From contig NZ_CP017946.1 in NCBI RefSeq assembly GCF_003952665.1, forward strand, positions 1,364,001 to 1,428,000: 64,000 bases of DNA, read 5' to 3'. The DNA is from Bosea sp. Tri-49 (GTDB taxonomy: Bacteria; Pseudomonadota; Alphaproteobacteria; Rhizobiales; Beijerinckiaceae). How positions within the stretch are numbered: the first letter of the stretch is position 1; each line of letters begins with the position of its first letter. Shown in pieces: positions 37,525 to 45,894 of this stretch. The notes beneath the pieces were generated by a model. That model was not told where the DNA came from. It did no database searches and saw only the letters and a list, made by a program, of their open reading frames with translations. The translations under genes and the position numbers were made by a program.

Positions 37525-38739
37525 TCACGCCAGCCGCGAGAGCGCTCCGCCGACGTGGCGTTGCACAACGCCTTCCAACTCCAGCTCAAGCAGGATTCGA
37601 CTGACCTCGCGCGCAGGCCGGCCACTCGCGCGAACGAGATCGTCCATTGCCACCGGCGTCGAACCGATAAGATCGAGCAATCGCCGATGTGATGTGTCGC
37701 CGGCTTGCGCGGTCGGCCGCGTCCCCAGCTCATCTCCGTTGAGCTCAGCCGTTGGCGCCGGCAGCACATCCGGCAACTCCAGCTCGTCCCAAAGCGCCTC
37801 CTGTCGACCGCGCGGTTCGCCCTCCTCGCGTGCCAGGAACGGTGCAGGATCGAACAGATCGCCGCGCCGAAGCATCGGCGTCAGCGCATCGACGACATGC
37901 GCCGTCTCGGCGCAGAGGATCGCGCCCTCGCGAATCAGATGATTGCCGCCCTCGGCGCGTGGATCGAGCGGCGAGCCCGGCACGGCGAAGACCTGGCGCC
38001 CCTGTTCGTTGGCAAAGCGGGCGGTGATGAGCGAGCCCGATTTGCGTGCGGCCTCGACCACCACCGTTCCGAGCGCCAAGCCTGAGACCAAACGATTACG
38101 ACGGGGAAAATCGCGCCCGCGTGGGGCCCAACCAATCGGCATTTCGCTTAGCGCTGCGCCGCGCTCGCGAATGCGATCGATAAGGGGGATGTTTTGCGGC
38201 GGATAGACCTCGTCGAGGCCCCCTGCCAGTACGGCGATGGTGCCGTTCTCCAGGCTCGCTTGATGGGCAGTGGTATCGATGCCTCGCGCCAGCCCCGAGA
38301 CGACGACGAAGCCCGCTTCCCCCAATTCGCGCGCCAGTGTCGCCGTGAATTTCAGCCCAGCCGCGGAGGCGTTGCGCGAGCCGACCAGCGCGACGCAAGG
38401 ACGATTCAGAACGGCCGGATCGCCCTCGATCGCGATCAGCGGCGGAGCCGAATCGATCGCCTGGAGCGGCACAGGATAGGTGGCCTCGCCGAGTGCGATC
38501 AGATGAGTGCCGCGCCGGCGCAGTGCCTCTAGTTCCCGTTCCGCTTCTATGGCGGTGCAGAGCCTGAGCGTGCGTCCTGCCTGGCGGCCGAGTTCCGGCA
38601 GGGCGTCGAGCGCCCCGGCCGCACCGCCGAAGCGGTTGACCAATGTGCGGAAAGTGCGTGGGCCGATGCTCTCGCTGCGGATCAGTCGGAGCCAGTCGAG
38701 GCGTTGCCGGTCATCGAGAGCGAAACCGGCCATCGGCAT
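37525..38739 (-). CDS. dprA: DNA processing protein DprA
   Basis: A 404-residue DprA/Smf protein that binds incoming single-stranded DNA and loads RecA during natural transformation. An N-terminal SAM-like helical part (1-80) precedes the Rossmann core with VALVGSRNASAAGLKFTATL, VVSGLARGIDTTAHQASLEN, TIAVLAGGLDEVYPPQNIPL and RRNRLVSGLALGTVVVEAAR. A C-terminal winged helix (about 340-404, STPVAMDDLVRASGRPAREV) is the DprA_WH domain. It directly abuts plsY, with no gap between the plsY stop and the dprA ATG. Confidence 0.93.
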   Translation of the reverse strand: MPMAGFALDDRQRLDWLRLIRSESIGPRTFRTLVNRFGGAAGALDALPELGRQAGRTLRLCTAIEAERELEALRRRGTHLIALGEATYPVPLQAIDSAPPLIAIEGDPAVLNRPCVALVGSRNASAAGLKFTATLARELGEAGFVVVSGLARGIDTTAHQASLENGTIAVLAGGLDEVYPPQNIPLIDRIRERGAALSEMPIGWAPRGRDFPRRNRLVSGLALGTVVVEAARKSGSLITARFANEQGRQVFAVPGSPLDPRAEGGNHLIREGAILCAETAHVVDALTPMLRRGDLFDPAPFLAREEGEPRGRQEALWDELELPDVLPAPTAELNGDELGTRPTAQAGDTSHRRLLDLIGSTPVAMDDLVRASGRPAREVSRILLELELEGVVQRHVGGALSRLA

Positions 38740-39363
38740 TCAGCCCTTCTGTCCGAACTTGCCTTCTCGGCCGGTAAGCAGCCTTGCTATGTTTTCTCGA
38801 TGCATGAACCAGAGCAGCAGCGCCAGGATGGCCATCAGTCCGGCGGCCTGGGCATCGCGGACCCAGAACCAGAACAGCAGCGGCGTGAGCAGGCTGGCGA
38901 TCAGGGCCGATAGCGATGAGTACTTGGTCAGATAGGCGATGCTGAGCCAGACAGCGGCGAAGATCAGCGCGATCGACCATTTCAGCCCGATCAGGATGCC
39001 GAGGAAGGTGGCGACCCCCTTGCCGCCCTTGAAGCGCAGCCAGACCGGAAAGAGATGGCCGAGGAAGGCGCCGAGACCGGCAACCAACGTCGCGCTCTTG
39101 CCGCCGAGCAACCAGCCGGCGAGCAGGACCGCGGCGGTGCCCTTCAGCATGTCGCCAACAAGCGTCAGCGCGGCGAGCTTCTTGCTGCCGGTACGCAGGA
39201 CGTTGGTCGCGCCGATATTGCCGGAGCCGATCGTGCGCAGGTCCGGACCGCCGGAAAGCCGGGTCAGGATGATGCCGAACGGGATCGAGCCGAGCAGATA
39301 GCCGAGGACGAGCGCGGCAAGCCCCATCGGGCCTGAAAACGCCCAAGCGAACGCCTCAGCCAT
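38740..39363 (-). CDS. plsY: Glycerol-3-phosphate acyltransferase PlsY
   Basis: A 207-residue membrane enzyme that acylates glycerol-3-phosphate from acyl-phosphate, the first step of phospholipid synthesis. About five to six hydrophobic segments and the three PlsY motifs are visible: [39 protein letters not shown], and [20 protein letters not shown]. Located between pyrC' and dprA in a same-strand series. Confidence 0.94.
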   Translation of the reverse strand: MAEAFAWAFSGPMGLAALVLGYLLGSIPFGIILTRLSGGPDLRTIGSGNIGATNVLRTGSKKLAALTLVGDMLKGTAAVLLAGWLLGGKSATLVAGLGAFLGHLFPVWLRFKGGKGVATFLGILIGLKWSIALIFAAVWLSIAYLTKYSSLSALIASLLTPLLFWFWVRDAQAAGLMAILALLLWFMHRENIARLLTGREGKFGQKG

Positions 39364-39393
39364 AAAACCTCCCCTGCCCGTCCTGGTGCGAGC

Positions 39394-40710
39394 TTACGCA
39401 GCTTCGCCGCGATACACCACCCGGCCACCGACCCAGGTCGCCTGCACAATTCCCTGCAGCCGCGCCTCGTCGAAAGGCGAATTCTTGGCCCGCGATTTGA
39501 GCTTGCGTTTGTCGACGACGAAGGGCGCGTCGATGTCGATCAAGGCGAGATCGGCCGGCGCTCCGGCCGCCAGCCGGCCGCAGCCGAGCCCGAGCAGTTC
39601 GGCCGGGCGGCTCGACAAAGCAGCGAACAGTGCCGGCAGGCCGATCTGCTCGCTGTGATAGAGGCGCAGCGCCGCCGACAGCAGCGTCTCGATGCCGAGC
39701 GCGCCGTTGGCCGCCTCGGCAAAGGGCTGGCGCTTGGTCTCGACATCCTGCGGGTCATGGTCGGAGACGATCACGTCGATCAGGCCTTCGGCCACGGCCT
39801 CGATCATCGCCAACCGCTCGTCCTCGTGCCGCAGCGGCGGCGAAACCTTGCAGAAGGTGCGGTATTCGCCGACATCGTTCTCGTTCAGGCAGAGATTGTT
39901 GATCGAGACGCCGCAGGTGACGTTGAGCCCGTCCTCCTTGGCCCGGCGGATCAGCGCAAGCGAATCCGAGCAGGAGACCATGGCGGCGTGGTAGCGGGCG
40001 CCAGAGGCGCGGGCGAGGCGCAGGTCGCGTTCCAGCATCACCGTCTCGGCCTCGTGCGGGATACCCGGCAAGCCCTTACGGCTGGCGAACTCGCCCTCGT
40101 TCATCACGCCGTCGCCGCGCAGGTCGGGATCCTCGACATGGTTGATCAGCAGCGCGTCGAAGTCGCGGGCATAGATCATGGCGCGGCGCATCACTTGTGG
40201 ATTGCGCACGCCGTTAGCGCCGTCGCTGAAGGCGACCGCGCCGGCTTCGAGCAGAAGGCCGAACTCGGTGATCTCCTTGCCCGCCAACCGCTTGGTCAGT
40301 GCCGCCGCCGGCAGCACATTGACGATCGCCTTGTCGCGGGCGCGGCGCTTGATGAAGTCGATGACAGAGGGGTCGTCGATCGGCGGATCGGTATCGGGGC
40401 GGCAGATCACAGTGGTGACCCCGCCAGCGGCTGCGGCCTGCGAACCGGTTCCGAGCGTCTCGCGGAATTCGGCGCCGGGTTCGCCGAGAAAAGCGCGCAG
40501 ATCGACGAGACCTGGCGCCAGCACGAGGCCCCGTGCCTCCTCAACCTCGATGCCCGCCGGCAGCTCCGGGCGATCGCCGCCCCAATGGACATCGACGATC
40601 AGCCCGTCGCGGATCAGGACGCTGCCCACGCCCTCGCGCCCGGAGGCCGGGTCGACCAATTGCGCGCCGACGATCGCAACGTCGCTACCCTGCCCGCTGC
40701 TTTCAGCCAT
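39394..40710 (-). CDS. Non-catalytic dihydroorotase-like protein (PyrC'/PyrX)
   Basis: A 438-residue amidohydrolase-fold protein in the dihydroorotase position after pyrB. Key residues are gone: the HxH after the 'PG.vD' strand reads LVDLRAFLGEPG, the metal-binding HxST reads MVSCSDSLAL, and the usual PHHL reads SINNLCL. Only the SDHDPQ Asp/His region remains recognisable. It should therefore lack dihydroorotase activity. The counterpart in Pseudomonas is an inactive homologue needed for aspartate transcarbamoylase assembly, and the same structural role is likely here. A working pyrC must lie elsewhere. The start at 40710 (MAESSGQGSDVAIVGAQLVD) overlaps the small upstream gene by 8 bases. Confidence 0.85.
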   Translation of the reverse strand: MAESSGQGSDVAIVGAQLVDPASGREGVGSVLIRDGLIVDVHWGGDRPELPAGIEVEEARGLVLAPGLVDLRAFLGEPGAEFRETLGTGSQAAAAGGVTTVICRPDTDPPIDDPSVIDFIKRRARDKAIVNVLPAAALTKRLAGKEITEFGLLLEAGAVAFSDGANGVRNPQVMRRAMIYARDFDALLINHVEDPDLRGDGVMNEGEFASRKGLPGIPHEAETVMLERDLRLARASGARYHAAMVSCSDSLALIRRAKEDGLNVTCGVSINNLCLNENDVGEYRTFCKVSPPLRHEDERLAMIEAVAEGLIDVIVSDHDPQDVETKRQPFAEAANGALGIETLLSAALRLYHSEQIGLPALFAALSSRPAELLGLGCGRLAAGAPADLALIDIDAPFVVDKRKLKSRAKNSPFDEARLQGIVQATWVGGRVVYRGEAA

Positions 40711-40945
40711 CGTTACGCTCGACCCCATTCTCGCGCTCGCGGCGCTGCGTGAAAACGTAACTCCAGAACCCGACCAGCCCCCAGATGCCGACGCAGAGGA
40801 GCCCACCGAGAAGCGCGATCAGCCAGGTCCAGGCGGAGCGCGGCTCGGCATAGGCGAAGCCGGCCACGACCAGGAGATAGAGTCCTACGAAGACGATCCG
40901 AGCCCGGCGCATCTGTCGCAGCAGCCAGGCAAGGAAGAGCTCCAT
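40703..40945 (-). CDS. Small two-helix membrane protein between pyrB and pyrC'
   Basis: An 80-residue protein with two transmembrane helices (about 18-33, ARIVFVGLYLLVVAGFAYA, and 40-65, WLIALLGGLLCVGIWGLVGF) and a basic C-terminus (TQRRERENGVE). It starts 5 bases after the pyrB stop and overlaps the pyrC' start by 8 bases, so it is translationally embedded in the pyrimidine operon. Function unknown. Confidence 0.7.
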   Translation of the reverse strand: MELFLAWLLRQMRRARIVFVGLYLLVVAGFAYAEPRSAWTWLIALLGGLLCVGIWGLVGFWSYVFTQRRERENGVERNDG

Positions 40946-40950
40946 CCCGT

Positions 40951-41895
40951 TCAGCCATTGGGCAGGTGCTGCGCGAGCGCGTCGAGCACGGCCATGCGAA
41001 CGGCAACACCCATCTCGACCTGCTCGCGGATCAGCGACTGGGCGCCGTCGGCGACCTCGGATGAGATCTCGACGCCGCGGTTCATCGGACCGGGATGCAT
41101 GACGAGCGCATCCGGCGCGGCCAGCGAGAGCTTCTCGCGATCGAGGCCGAAATAGCGGAAATACTCCTTCGATGACGGGACGAAGGCGCCGTTCATCCGT
41201 TCGAGCTGCAGGCGCAACATCATCACGATGTCGACCCCTTCCAGTCCCTTCTTCATGTCGCGGAAGACCTCGACGCCCATGCGCTCGACGCCGGTCGGCA
41301 GCAAGGTCGAGGGCGCGATCAGGCGCACCTTGGCACCAAGCGCGCTGAGCAGGATGATGTTGGAGCGGGCGACGCGCGAATGCACGATATCGCCGCAGAT
41401 CGCGACGGTCAGCCCGGCGATGCGGCCCTTGTTGCGGCGGATCGTCAGCGCATCGAGCAGGGCCTGGGTCGGGTGCTCATGGGCGCCGTCGCCGGCATTG
41501 ACCACCGAGCAGTCGACCTTGCGGGCGAGCAGGTTGACCGCGCCGGCGGCATGATGGCGAACCACCAGGATGTCAGGCCGCATCGCGTTCAGCGTCGCGG
41601 CGGTGTCGATCAGCGTCTCGCCCTTTTTCACCGAGGACGAGCCGACCGACATGTTCATCACATCGGCGCCAAGACGCTTGCCCGCGAGCTCGAACGAGGC
41701 CTGCGTCCGCGTCGAGGGCTCGAAGAACAGGTTGATCTGGGTGCGGCCGCGCAGCGTCGCCGTCTTCTTCTCGACCTGGCGCGAGAGCGCGACATAGGTC
41801 TCGGCGCGCTCGAGCAGAGCCTCGATATCCAAATGGGACAGCCCCTCGATCCCGAGGAGGTGCCGGTGCGGATAGAGCGGTGCGGTCGCTGTCAT
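40951..41895 (-). CDS. pyrB: Aspartate carbamoyltransferase catalytic subunit
   Basis: A 314-residue ATCase catalytic chain, the committed step of pyrimidine synthesis. The carbamoyl-phosphate loop is [13 protein letters not shown], with [53 protein letters not shown] and [13 protein letters not shown]. No pyrI is nearby, which agrees with the class that pairs PyrB with a dihydroorotase-like partner (pyrC' downstream). It is the first gene of the pyrB-orf-pyrC'-plsY-dprA series. Confidence 0.95.
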   Translation of the reverse strand: MTATAPLYPHRHLLGIEGLSHLDIEALLERAETYVALSRQVEKKTATLRGRTQINLFFEPSTRTQASFELAGKRLGADVMNMSVGSSSVKKGETLIDTAATLNAMRPDILVVRHHAAGAVNLLARKVDCSVVNAGDGAHEHPTQALLDALTIRRNKGRIAGLTVAICGDIVHSRVARSNIILLSALGAKVRLIAPSTLLPTGVERMGVEVFRDMKKGLEGVDIVMMLRLQLERMNGAFVPSSKEYFRYFGLDREKLSLAAPDALVMHPGPMNRGVEISSEVADGAQSLIREQVEMGVAVRMAVLDALAQHLPNG

Positions 41896-41959
41896 TTGAA
41901 GACCGCTGTTTAGGGGCGAGTCGTGGCCGGCGCAAGGCAGCGCGCGCTTTCCCTGTGGG

Positions 41960-42781
41960 TCATTCCGCCTTCAAGGCATAGACGTGCTGCTCGCCCGGGA
42001 ACTGCCGGCTGCGCACCTCGGCCGCATAGGTCTGCACTGCTTCGCGCGCCTGCCCGGCCAGATCGCCATAGGCCTTGACGAATTTCGGCACGCGGCCGGT
42101 CAGGCCGAGCATGTCATCGAGGACAAGGACTTGGCCGTCACAGGTGGCGGAGGCGCCGATGCCGATGGTCGGGATCGCGATCCGGCCGGTGATCTCGGCG
42201 GCCAGCGGCTCGGCGACGGCCTCGACCACCAGAGAGAAGGCGCCCGCATCGGCAATCGCCGTTGCATCAGCGATGATCGCCGGCCACTCGGTCTTGCTGC
42301 GCCCTTGCGCCTTGTAGCCGCCGAGCGTGTTGACTGCCTGTGGCGTCAGGCCGACATGGCCCATCACCGGCACGCCGCGCTCGACCAGGAAGCGCACCGT
42401 CTCGGCCATCCTCTGGCCGCCTTCGAGCTTGACCGCCCCTGCCCCGGTCTCCTTGAGCAGCCGGGCGGCGTTGCGGAAGGCCTGCTCCCGGCTTTCCTCA
42501 TAGCTGCCGAAGGGCATGTCGATCACGACCAGCGAGCGTGCCGTGGCGCGCGTCACCGCCTGGCCATGCAGGCTCATCATCTCCAGCGTCACCGGCACAG
42601 TGCTGTCGAGGCCGTAGACGACCATGCCGAGCGAGTCGCCGACCAGCGCGATCTCGGCGACTTCGTCGACAATCTTCGCCATTGGCGCCGTATAGGCCGT
42701 CAGGGCAACGAGCGGCTCGCCGCCCTTGCGCCCGCGGATATCGAGCGAGGTCAGCCGGGTTGTCCGGTTCTGTGACGACAT
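41960..42781 (-). CDS. panB: 3-methyl-2-oxobutanoate hydroxymethyltransferase
   Basis: A 273-residue ketopantoate hydroxymethyltransferase, the first step of pantothenate (coenzyme A) synthesis, using methylene-tetrahydrofolate. Motifs are [61 protein letters not shown] and [20 protein letters not shown] (with 'TIGIGAS...[12 protein letters not shown]'). panC is not adjacent. Same strand as pyrB, with a 64-base gap and no obvious terminator. Confidence 0.94.
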   Translation of the reverse strand: MSSQNRTTRLTSLDIRGRKGGEPLVALTAYTAPMAKIVDEVAEIALVGDSLGMVVYGLDSTVPVTLEMMSLHGQAVTRATARSLVVIDMPFGSYEESREQAFRNAARLLKETGAGAVKLEGGQRMAETVRFLVERGVPVMGHVGLTPQAVNTLGGYKAQGRSKTEWPAIIADATAIADAGAFSLVVEAVAEPLAAEITGRIAIPTIGIGASATCDGQVLVLDDMLGLTGRVPKFVKAYGDLAGQAREAVQTYAAEVRSRQFPGEQHVYALKAE

Positions 42782-43105
42782 GCTCAGTTCTCCCGCCGTT
42801 TAGCGCCAAAATGGCAACGGCTGGTGACGTAGCCTGACCGCCGCTCCCCGAAAAGTAGAATCGGGTTTGACAGGACTGGCCGCGTGAACCACTTTCGCGC
42901 GCAATCCCGAACCGCTATCAACGCGCCCCGCGCCAAGTTCGGCGAGGTTGGCACGCTAGAGCCCGTTCCGGTCGCCTGCATCGCAAGCTGATCGGTCAAA
43001 CGGTCTCTTCTGAAAGTGAGAGACGGATTCACCGGTCAGGAAATCGACCTGATCGGGTCCGGCTCTCGTGCCGCCCCGCCGCTTGCCTATGAGATCGAAA
43101 GCGTC
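42782..43105. other. Divergent intergenic region panB/topA
   Basis: 324 bases with no convincing gene. The left part should carry the panB promoter. The right third is the palindromic repeat 42956-43068, which ends 37 bases before the topA start. No tRNA-like fold was seen. Confidence 0.5.
42956..43068 (-). repeat. Three-hairpin palindromic repeat, copy C (CTAGAG family), inverted
   Basis: A 113-bp element whose reverse complement aligns with 35597-35712 nearly end to end (for example GGTGAATCCGTCTCTCACTT versus GGTGAAGCCGTCTCTAACTT, and GGAACGGGCTCTAG at the end). One terminus is CTAGAG; the other is mutated (GGCTCTCG). It occupies the leader of topA. Confidence 0.85.
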
Positions 43106-45772
43106 ATGAAGCTCCTCATCGTCGAGTCGCCGGCCAAGGCCAAGACGATCAATAAGTATCTCGGATCCGATTACGAGGTCATCGCCTCGTTCGGGCATAT
43201 CCGCGATCTGCCGGCCAAGGACGGCTCGGTCGATCCCGAGAACGACTTCGCCATGCTCTGGGAAACCGAAGGGCGCGGCGCCAAGCAGGTCGCCGAGATC
43301 GCGCGGGCAGCCAAGAACGCCGAGAAAGTCATCCTCGCAACCGACCCGGATCGCGAGGGCGAGGCGATCTCCTGGCATGTGCTCGAGGCACTGAACCAGA
43401 AGCGCGTGCTCAAGGGCATTCCGGTCGAACGCGTCACCTTCAACGCGGTCACCAAGGACGCTGTGCAGAAGGCTCTGGCCAATCCGCGCCCGATCGACCA
43501 GGCGCTGGTCGACGCTTATCTGGCCCGCCGCGCCCTCGATTATCTCGTCGGCTTCACGCTCTCCCCGGTGCTCTGGCGCAAGCTGCCGGGCGCCCGCTCG
43601 GCCGGGCGCGTGCAGTCGGTCGCGCTCAGGCTGGTCAGCGACCGCGAGCGTGAGATCGAGGCCTTCCGGGCACGCGAATACTGGTCGTTGGTCGCAACGC
43701 TCGCGACCGGCAGCGGTGCGACCTTCGACGCGCGCCTCTCCGGCGCCGACGGCAAGAAGATCACACGGCTCGACGTCGGTACCGGCGATGAGGCCGCGGC
43801 GTTCAAGGCCGCGCTGGAGACCGCGCGCTTCTCGGTCTCCGAGGTCGAGGCCAAGCCGGTCAGACGCCACCCCCAGCCACCCTTTCAGACCTCGACTTTG
43901 CAGCAGGAGGCCTCGCGCAAGCTCGGCATGGCGCCGGCCCGTACCATGCAGGTGGCGCAGCGCCTCTATGAGGGCGTCGATATCGGCGGCGAGACCGTCG
44001 GCCTGATCACCTATATGCGAACCGACGGCGTCGACATGGACGGCTCGGCGATCGTTGCGGCGCGGCGGGTGATCGGCAAGGAGTTCGGCGATAATTACGT
44101 GCCGGACGCCCCACGCAAGTATACGGTCAAAGCCAAGAACGCGCAGGAGGCTCACGAGGCGATCCGCCCGACCGATCTCGGCCGTTTGCCGGCCATGGTC
44201 GTGCGCCATCTCGAGCCGGAACAGGCGAAGCTCTACGAGCTGATCTGGAAGCGCACCATCGCCAGCCAGATGGAATCGGCCTCGATGGAGCGCACCACGG
44301 TCGACATCGCCGCCAAGGTCGGCGCCCGCAGCCTCGAACTTCGTGCGACCGGCCAGGTCGTGCTCTTCGACGGCTTCCTGACGCTCTATCAGGAGAGCCG
44401 CGACGACGAGGAAGACGAGGATAGCAAGAAGCTGCCTGCGATGAAGGCCGGCGATCCGCTGGAGAAGCGCGCCATCGCCGCCGACCAGCATTTCACCGAG
44501 CCGCCGCCGCGCTTCTCGGAAGCGAGCCTGGTCAAGCGCATGGAAGAGCTCGGCATCGGCCGGCCCTCGACCTATGCCGCGACGCTGGCGACGCTGCGCG
44601 ACCGCGAATATGTCCGCATCGAGAAGAAGCGGCTGGTGCCCGAGGACAAGGGTATGCTGGTCACGGCGTTCCTGGAGAGCTTCTTCAAGCGCTATGTCGA
44701 GTTCGACTTCACCGCCAGCCTGGAGGAGAAGCTCGACCTGGTCTCCAGCGGCGATGTCGACTGGAAGGTCCTGCTGCGCGAATTCTGGGAGGAATTCACC
44801 AAGTCGATAGGCGAGACCAAGGAACTACGCGTCGGCGATGTTCTGGAGGCGCTGAACGGCATCCTGGGTGAGCATGTCTTCCCGCCGCGCGCCGATGGCG
44901 GCGACCCGCGCAGCTGCCAAGTCTGCGGCACCGGCACGCTCTCGCTCAAGCTCGGCAAGTTCGGCGCCTTCGTCGGCTGCTCGAACTATCCCGAATGCCG
45001 CTTCACCCGCCCGCTCAGCGCCTCTGCCGCCGAGGGGGACGGTTCGGCCGAGGGCGGTCAGGCCCAGAACGGCGTGCGCATCCTCGGCAAGGATCCGGCG
45101 ACGGATCAGGAGATCAGTGTTCGCGAAGGCCGCTTCGGCCCCTATATCCAGCTCGGCGAGGGCGAGAAGCCGAAGCGTTCGAGCCTGCCCAAGGGCGAGA
45201 CCGTCGGCTCGCTGACGCTGGAAAAGGCGCTCGCTCTGCTCTCGCTGCCGCGGGAGGTGGCAAAGCATCCGACCAGCGGCGAGCCGATCCTCGCCGGCAT
45301 CGGCCGCTATGGGCCGTATGTTCAGCACGGCAAGACCTACGCCAATATCGACAAGGAAGACGACATCCTCGAAATCGGGGCCAACCGCGCCATCGACCTG
45401 ATTGTCGCCAAGGAGAGCGGTGCGGGTGGCCGTCGCTTCGGTAATGCGGCTGCGACGCCGGGACGTGAGCTCGGCGAGCACCCGCAGGGCGGCAAGATGG
45501 AGGTCAGGGCCGGCCGCTACGGGCCCTATGTCGCCTGGGGCAAGGTCTACGCCACCCTGCCGAAGACGATGGCGCAGGAGAGCATCACCACCGAGCAAGC
45601 GATCGAGCTGGTCAACGCCAAGGCCGCGGCTGGTGGCGGCGCGAAGGCCAAGACGAAAGCATCTGCCAAGAAGCCGGCGGCCGCCAAAGCGCCGGCGAAG
45701 GCGAAGAGCGCCAAAGCCCCCGCAAAGGCTAAGAGCGCCAAGCCCAAGACGGCGAGTACCGCCAAGAGCTGA
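43106..45772 (+). CDS. topA: DNA topoisomerase I
   Basis: An 888-residue type IA topoisomerase that relaxes negative supercoils. The N-terminal TOPRIM domain has MKLLIVESPAKAKTINKYLG and LATDPDREGEAISWHV. The active-site Tyr is in GLITYMRTDGVDM. A zinc-ribbon-like region follows (CQVCGTGTLSLKLGKFGAFV, then CSNYPECRFTRP). Several C-terminal repeats of the form 'GRFGPYIQLGEGEKPKRSSL' and 'GRYGPYVAWGKVYATLP' come next, ending in a long Ala/Lys tail. The conserved start is at 43106; codons upstream in frame come from the palindromic repeat. Confidence 0.96.
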   Translation: MKLLIVESPAKAKTINKYLGSDYEVIASFGHIRDLPAKDGSVDPENDFAMLWETEGRGAKQVAEIARAAKNAEKVILATDPDREGEAISWHVLEALNQKRVLKGIPVERVTFNAVTKDAVQKALANPRPIDQALVDAYLARRALDYLVGFTLSPVLWRKLPGARSAGRVQSVALRLVSDREREIEAFRAREYWSLVATLATGSGATFDARLSGADGKKITRLDVGTGDEAAAFKAALETARFSVSEVEAKPVRRHPQPPFQTSTLQQEASRKLGMAPARTMQVAQRLYEGVDIGGETVGLITYMRTDGVDMDGSAIVAARRVIGKEFGDNYVPDAPRKYTVKAKNAQEAHEAIRPTDLGRLPAMVVRHLEPEQAKLYELIWKRTIASQMESASMERTTVDIAAKVGARSLELRATGQVVLFDGFLTLYQESRDDEEDEDSKKLPAMKAGDPLEKRAIAADQHFTEPPPRFSEASLVKRMEELGIGRPSTYAATLATLRDREYVRIEKKRLVPEDKGMLVTAFLESFFKRYVEFDFTASLEEKLDLVSSGDVDWKVLLREFWEEFTKSIGETKELRVGDVLEALNGILGEHVFPPRADGGDPRSCQVCGTGTLSLKLGKFGAFVGCSNYPECRFTRPLSASAAEGDGSAEGGQAQNGVRILGKDPATDQEISVREGRFGPYIQLGEGEKPKRSSLPKGETVGSLTLEKALALLSLPREVAKHPTSGEPILAGIGRYGPYVQHGKTYANIDKEDDILEIGANRAIDLIVAKESGAGGRRFGNAAATPGRELGEHPQGGKMEVRAGRYGPYVAWGKVYATLPKTMAQESITTEQAIELVNAKAAAGGGAKAKTKASAKKPAAAKAPAKAKSAKAPAKAKSAKPKTASTAKS

Positions 45773-45785
45773 GTCCGATCTTCTT

Positions 45786-45815
45786 CGCTGCCGCCAGAGA
45801 GTGAACACGGCAGCG
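45786..45815. other. Hairpin after topA
   Basis: CGCTGCCG (45786-45793) and CGGCAGCG (45808-45815) form a perfect 8-bp stem with a 14-base loop. There is no T-run, so it is at best a weak terminator or mRNA end. Confidence 0.35.
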
Positions 45816-45894
45816 GGGAAGGTTAACTTCGCATTCAAGGGCTCGGGTTACCTTGCGGCGCCGCGATCAAAAACGGCGGCTTGCGGGGGACATC

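Noticed and set aside
42782..42955. Possible tRNA gene upstream of topA
   Set aside because: No cloverleaf with TTC-arm consensus could be drawn.
42956..44491. 511-codon reverse frame antisense to topA
   Set aside because: Low-complexity GDR-rich translation of the complementary strand of conserved topA codons.
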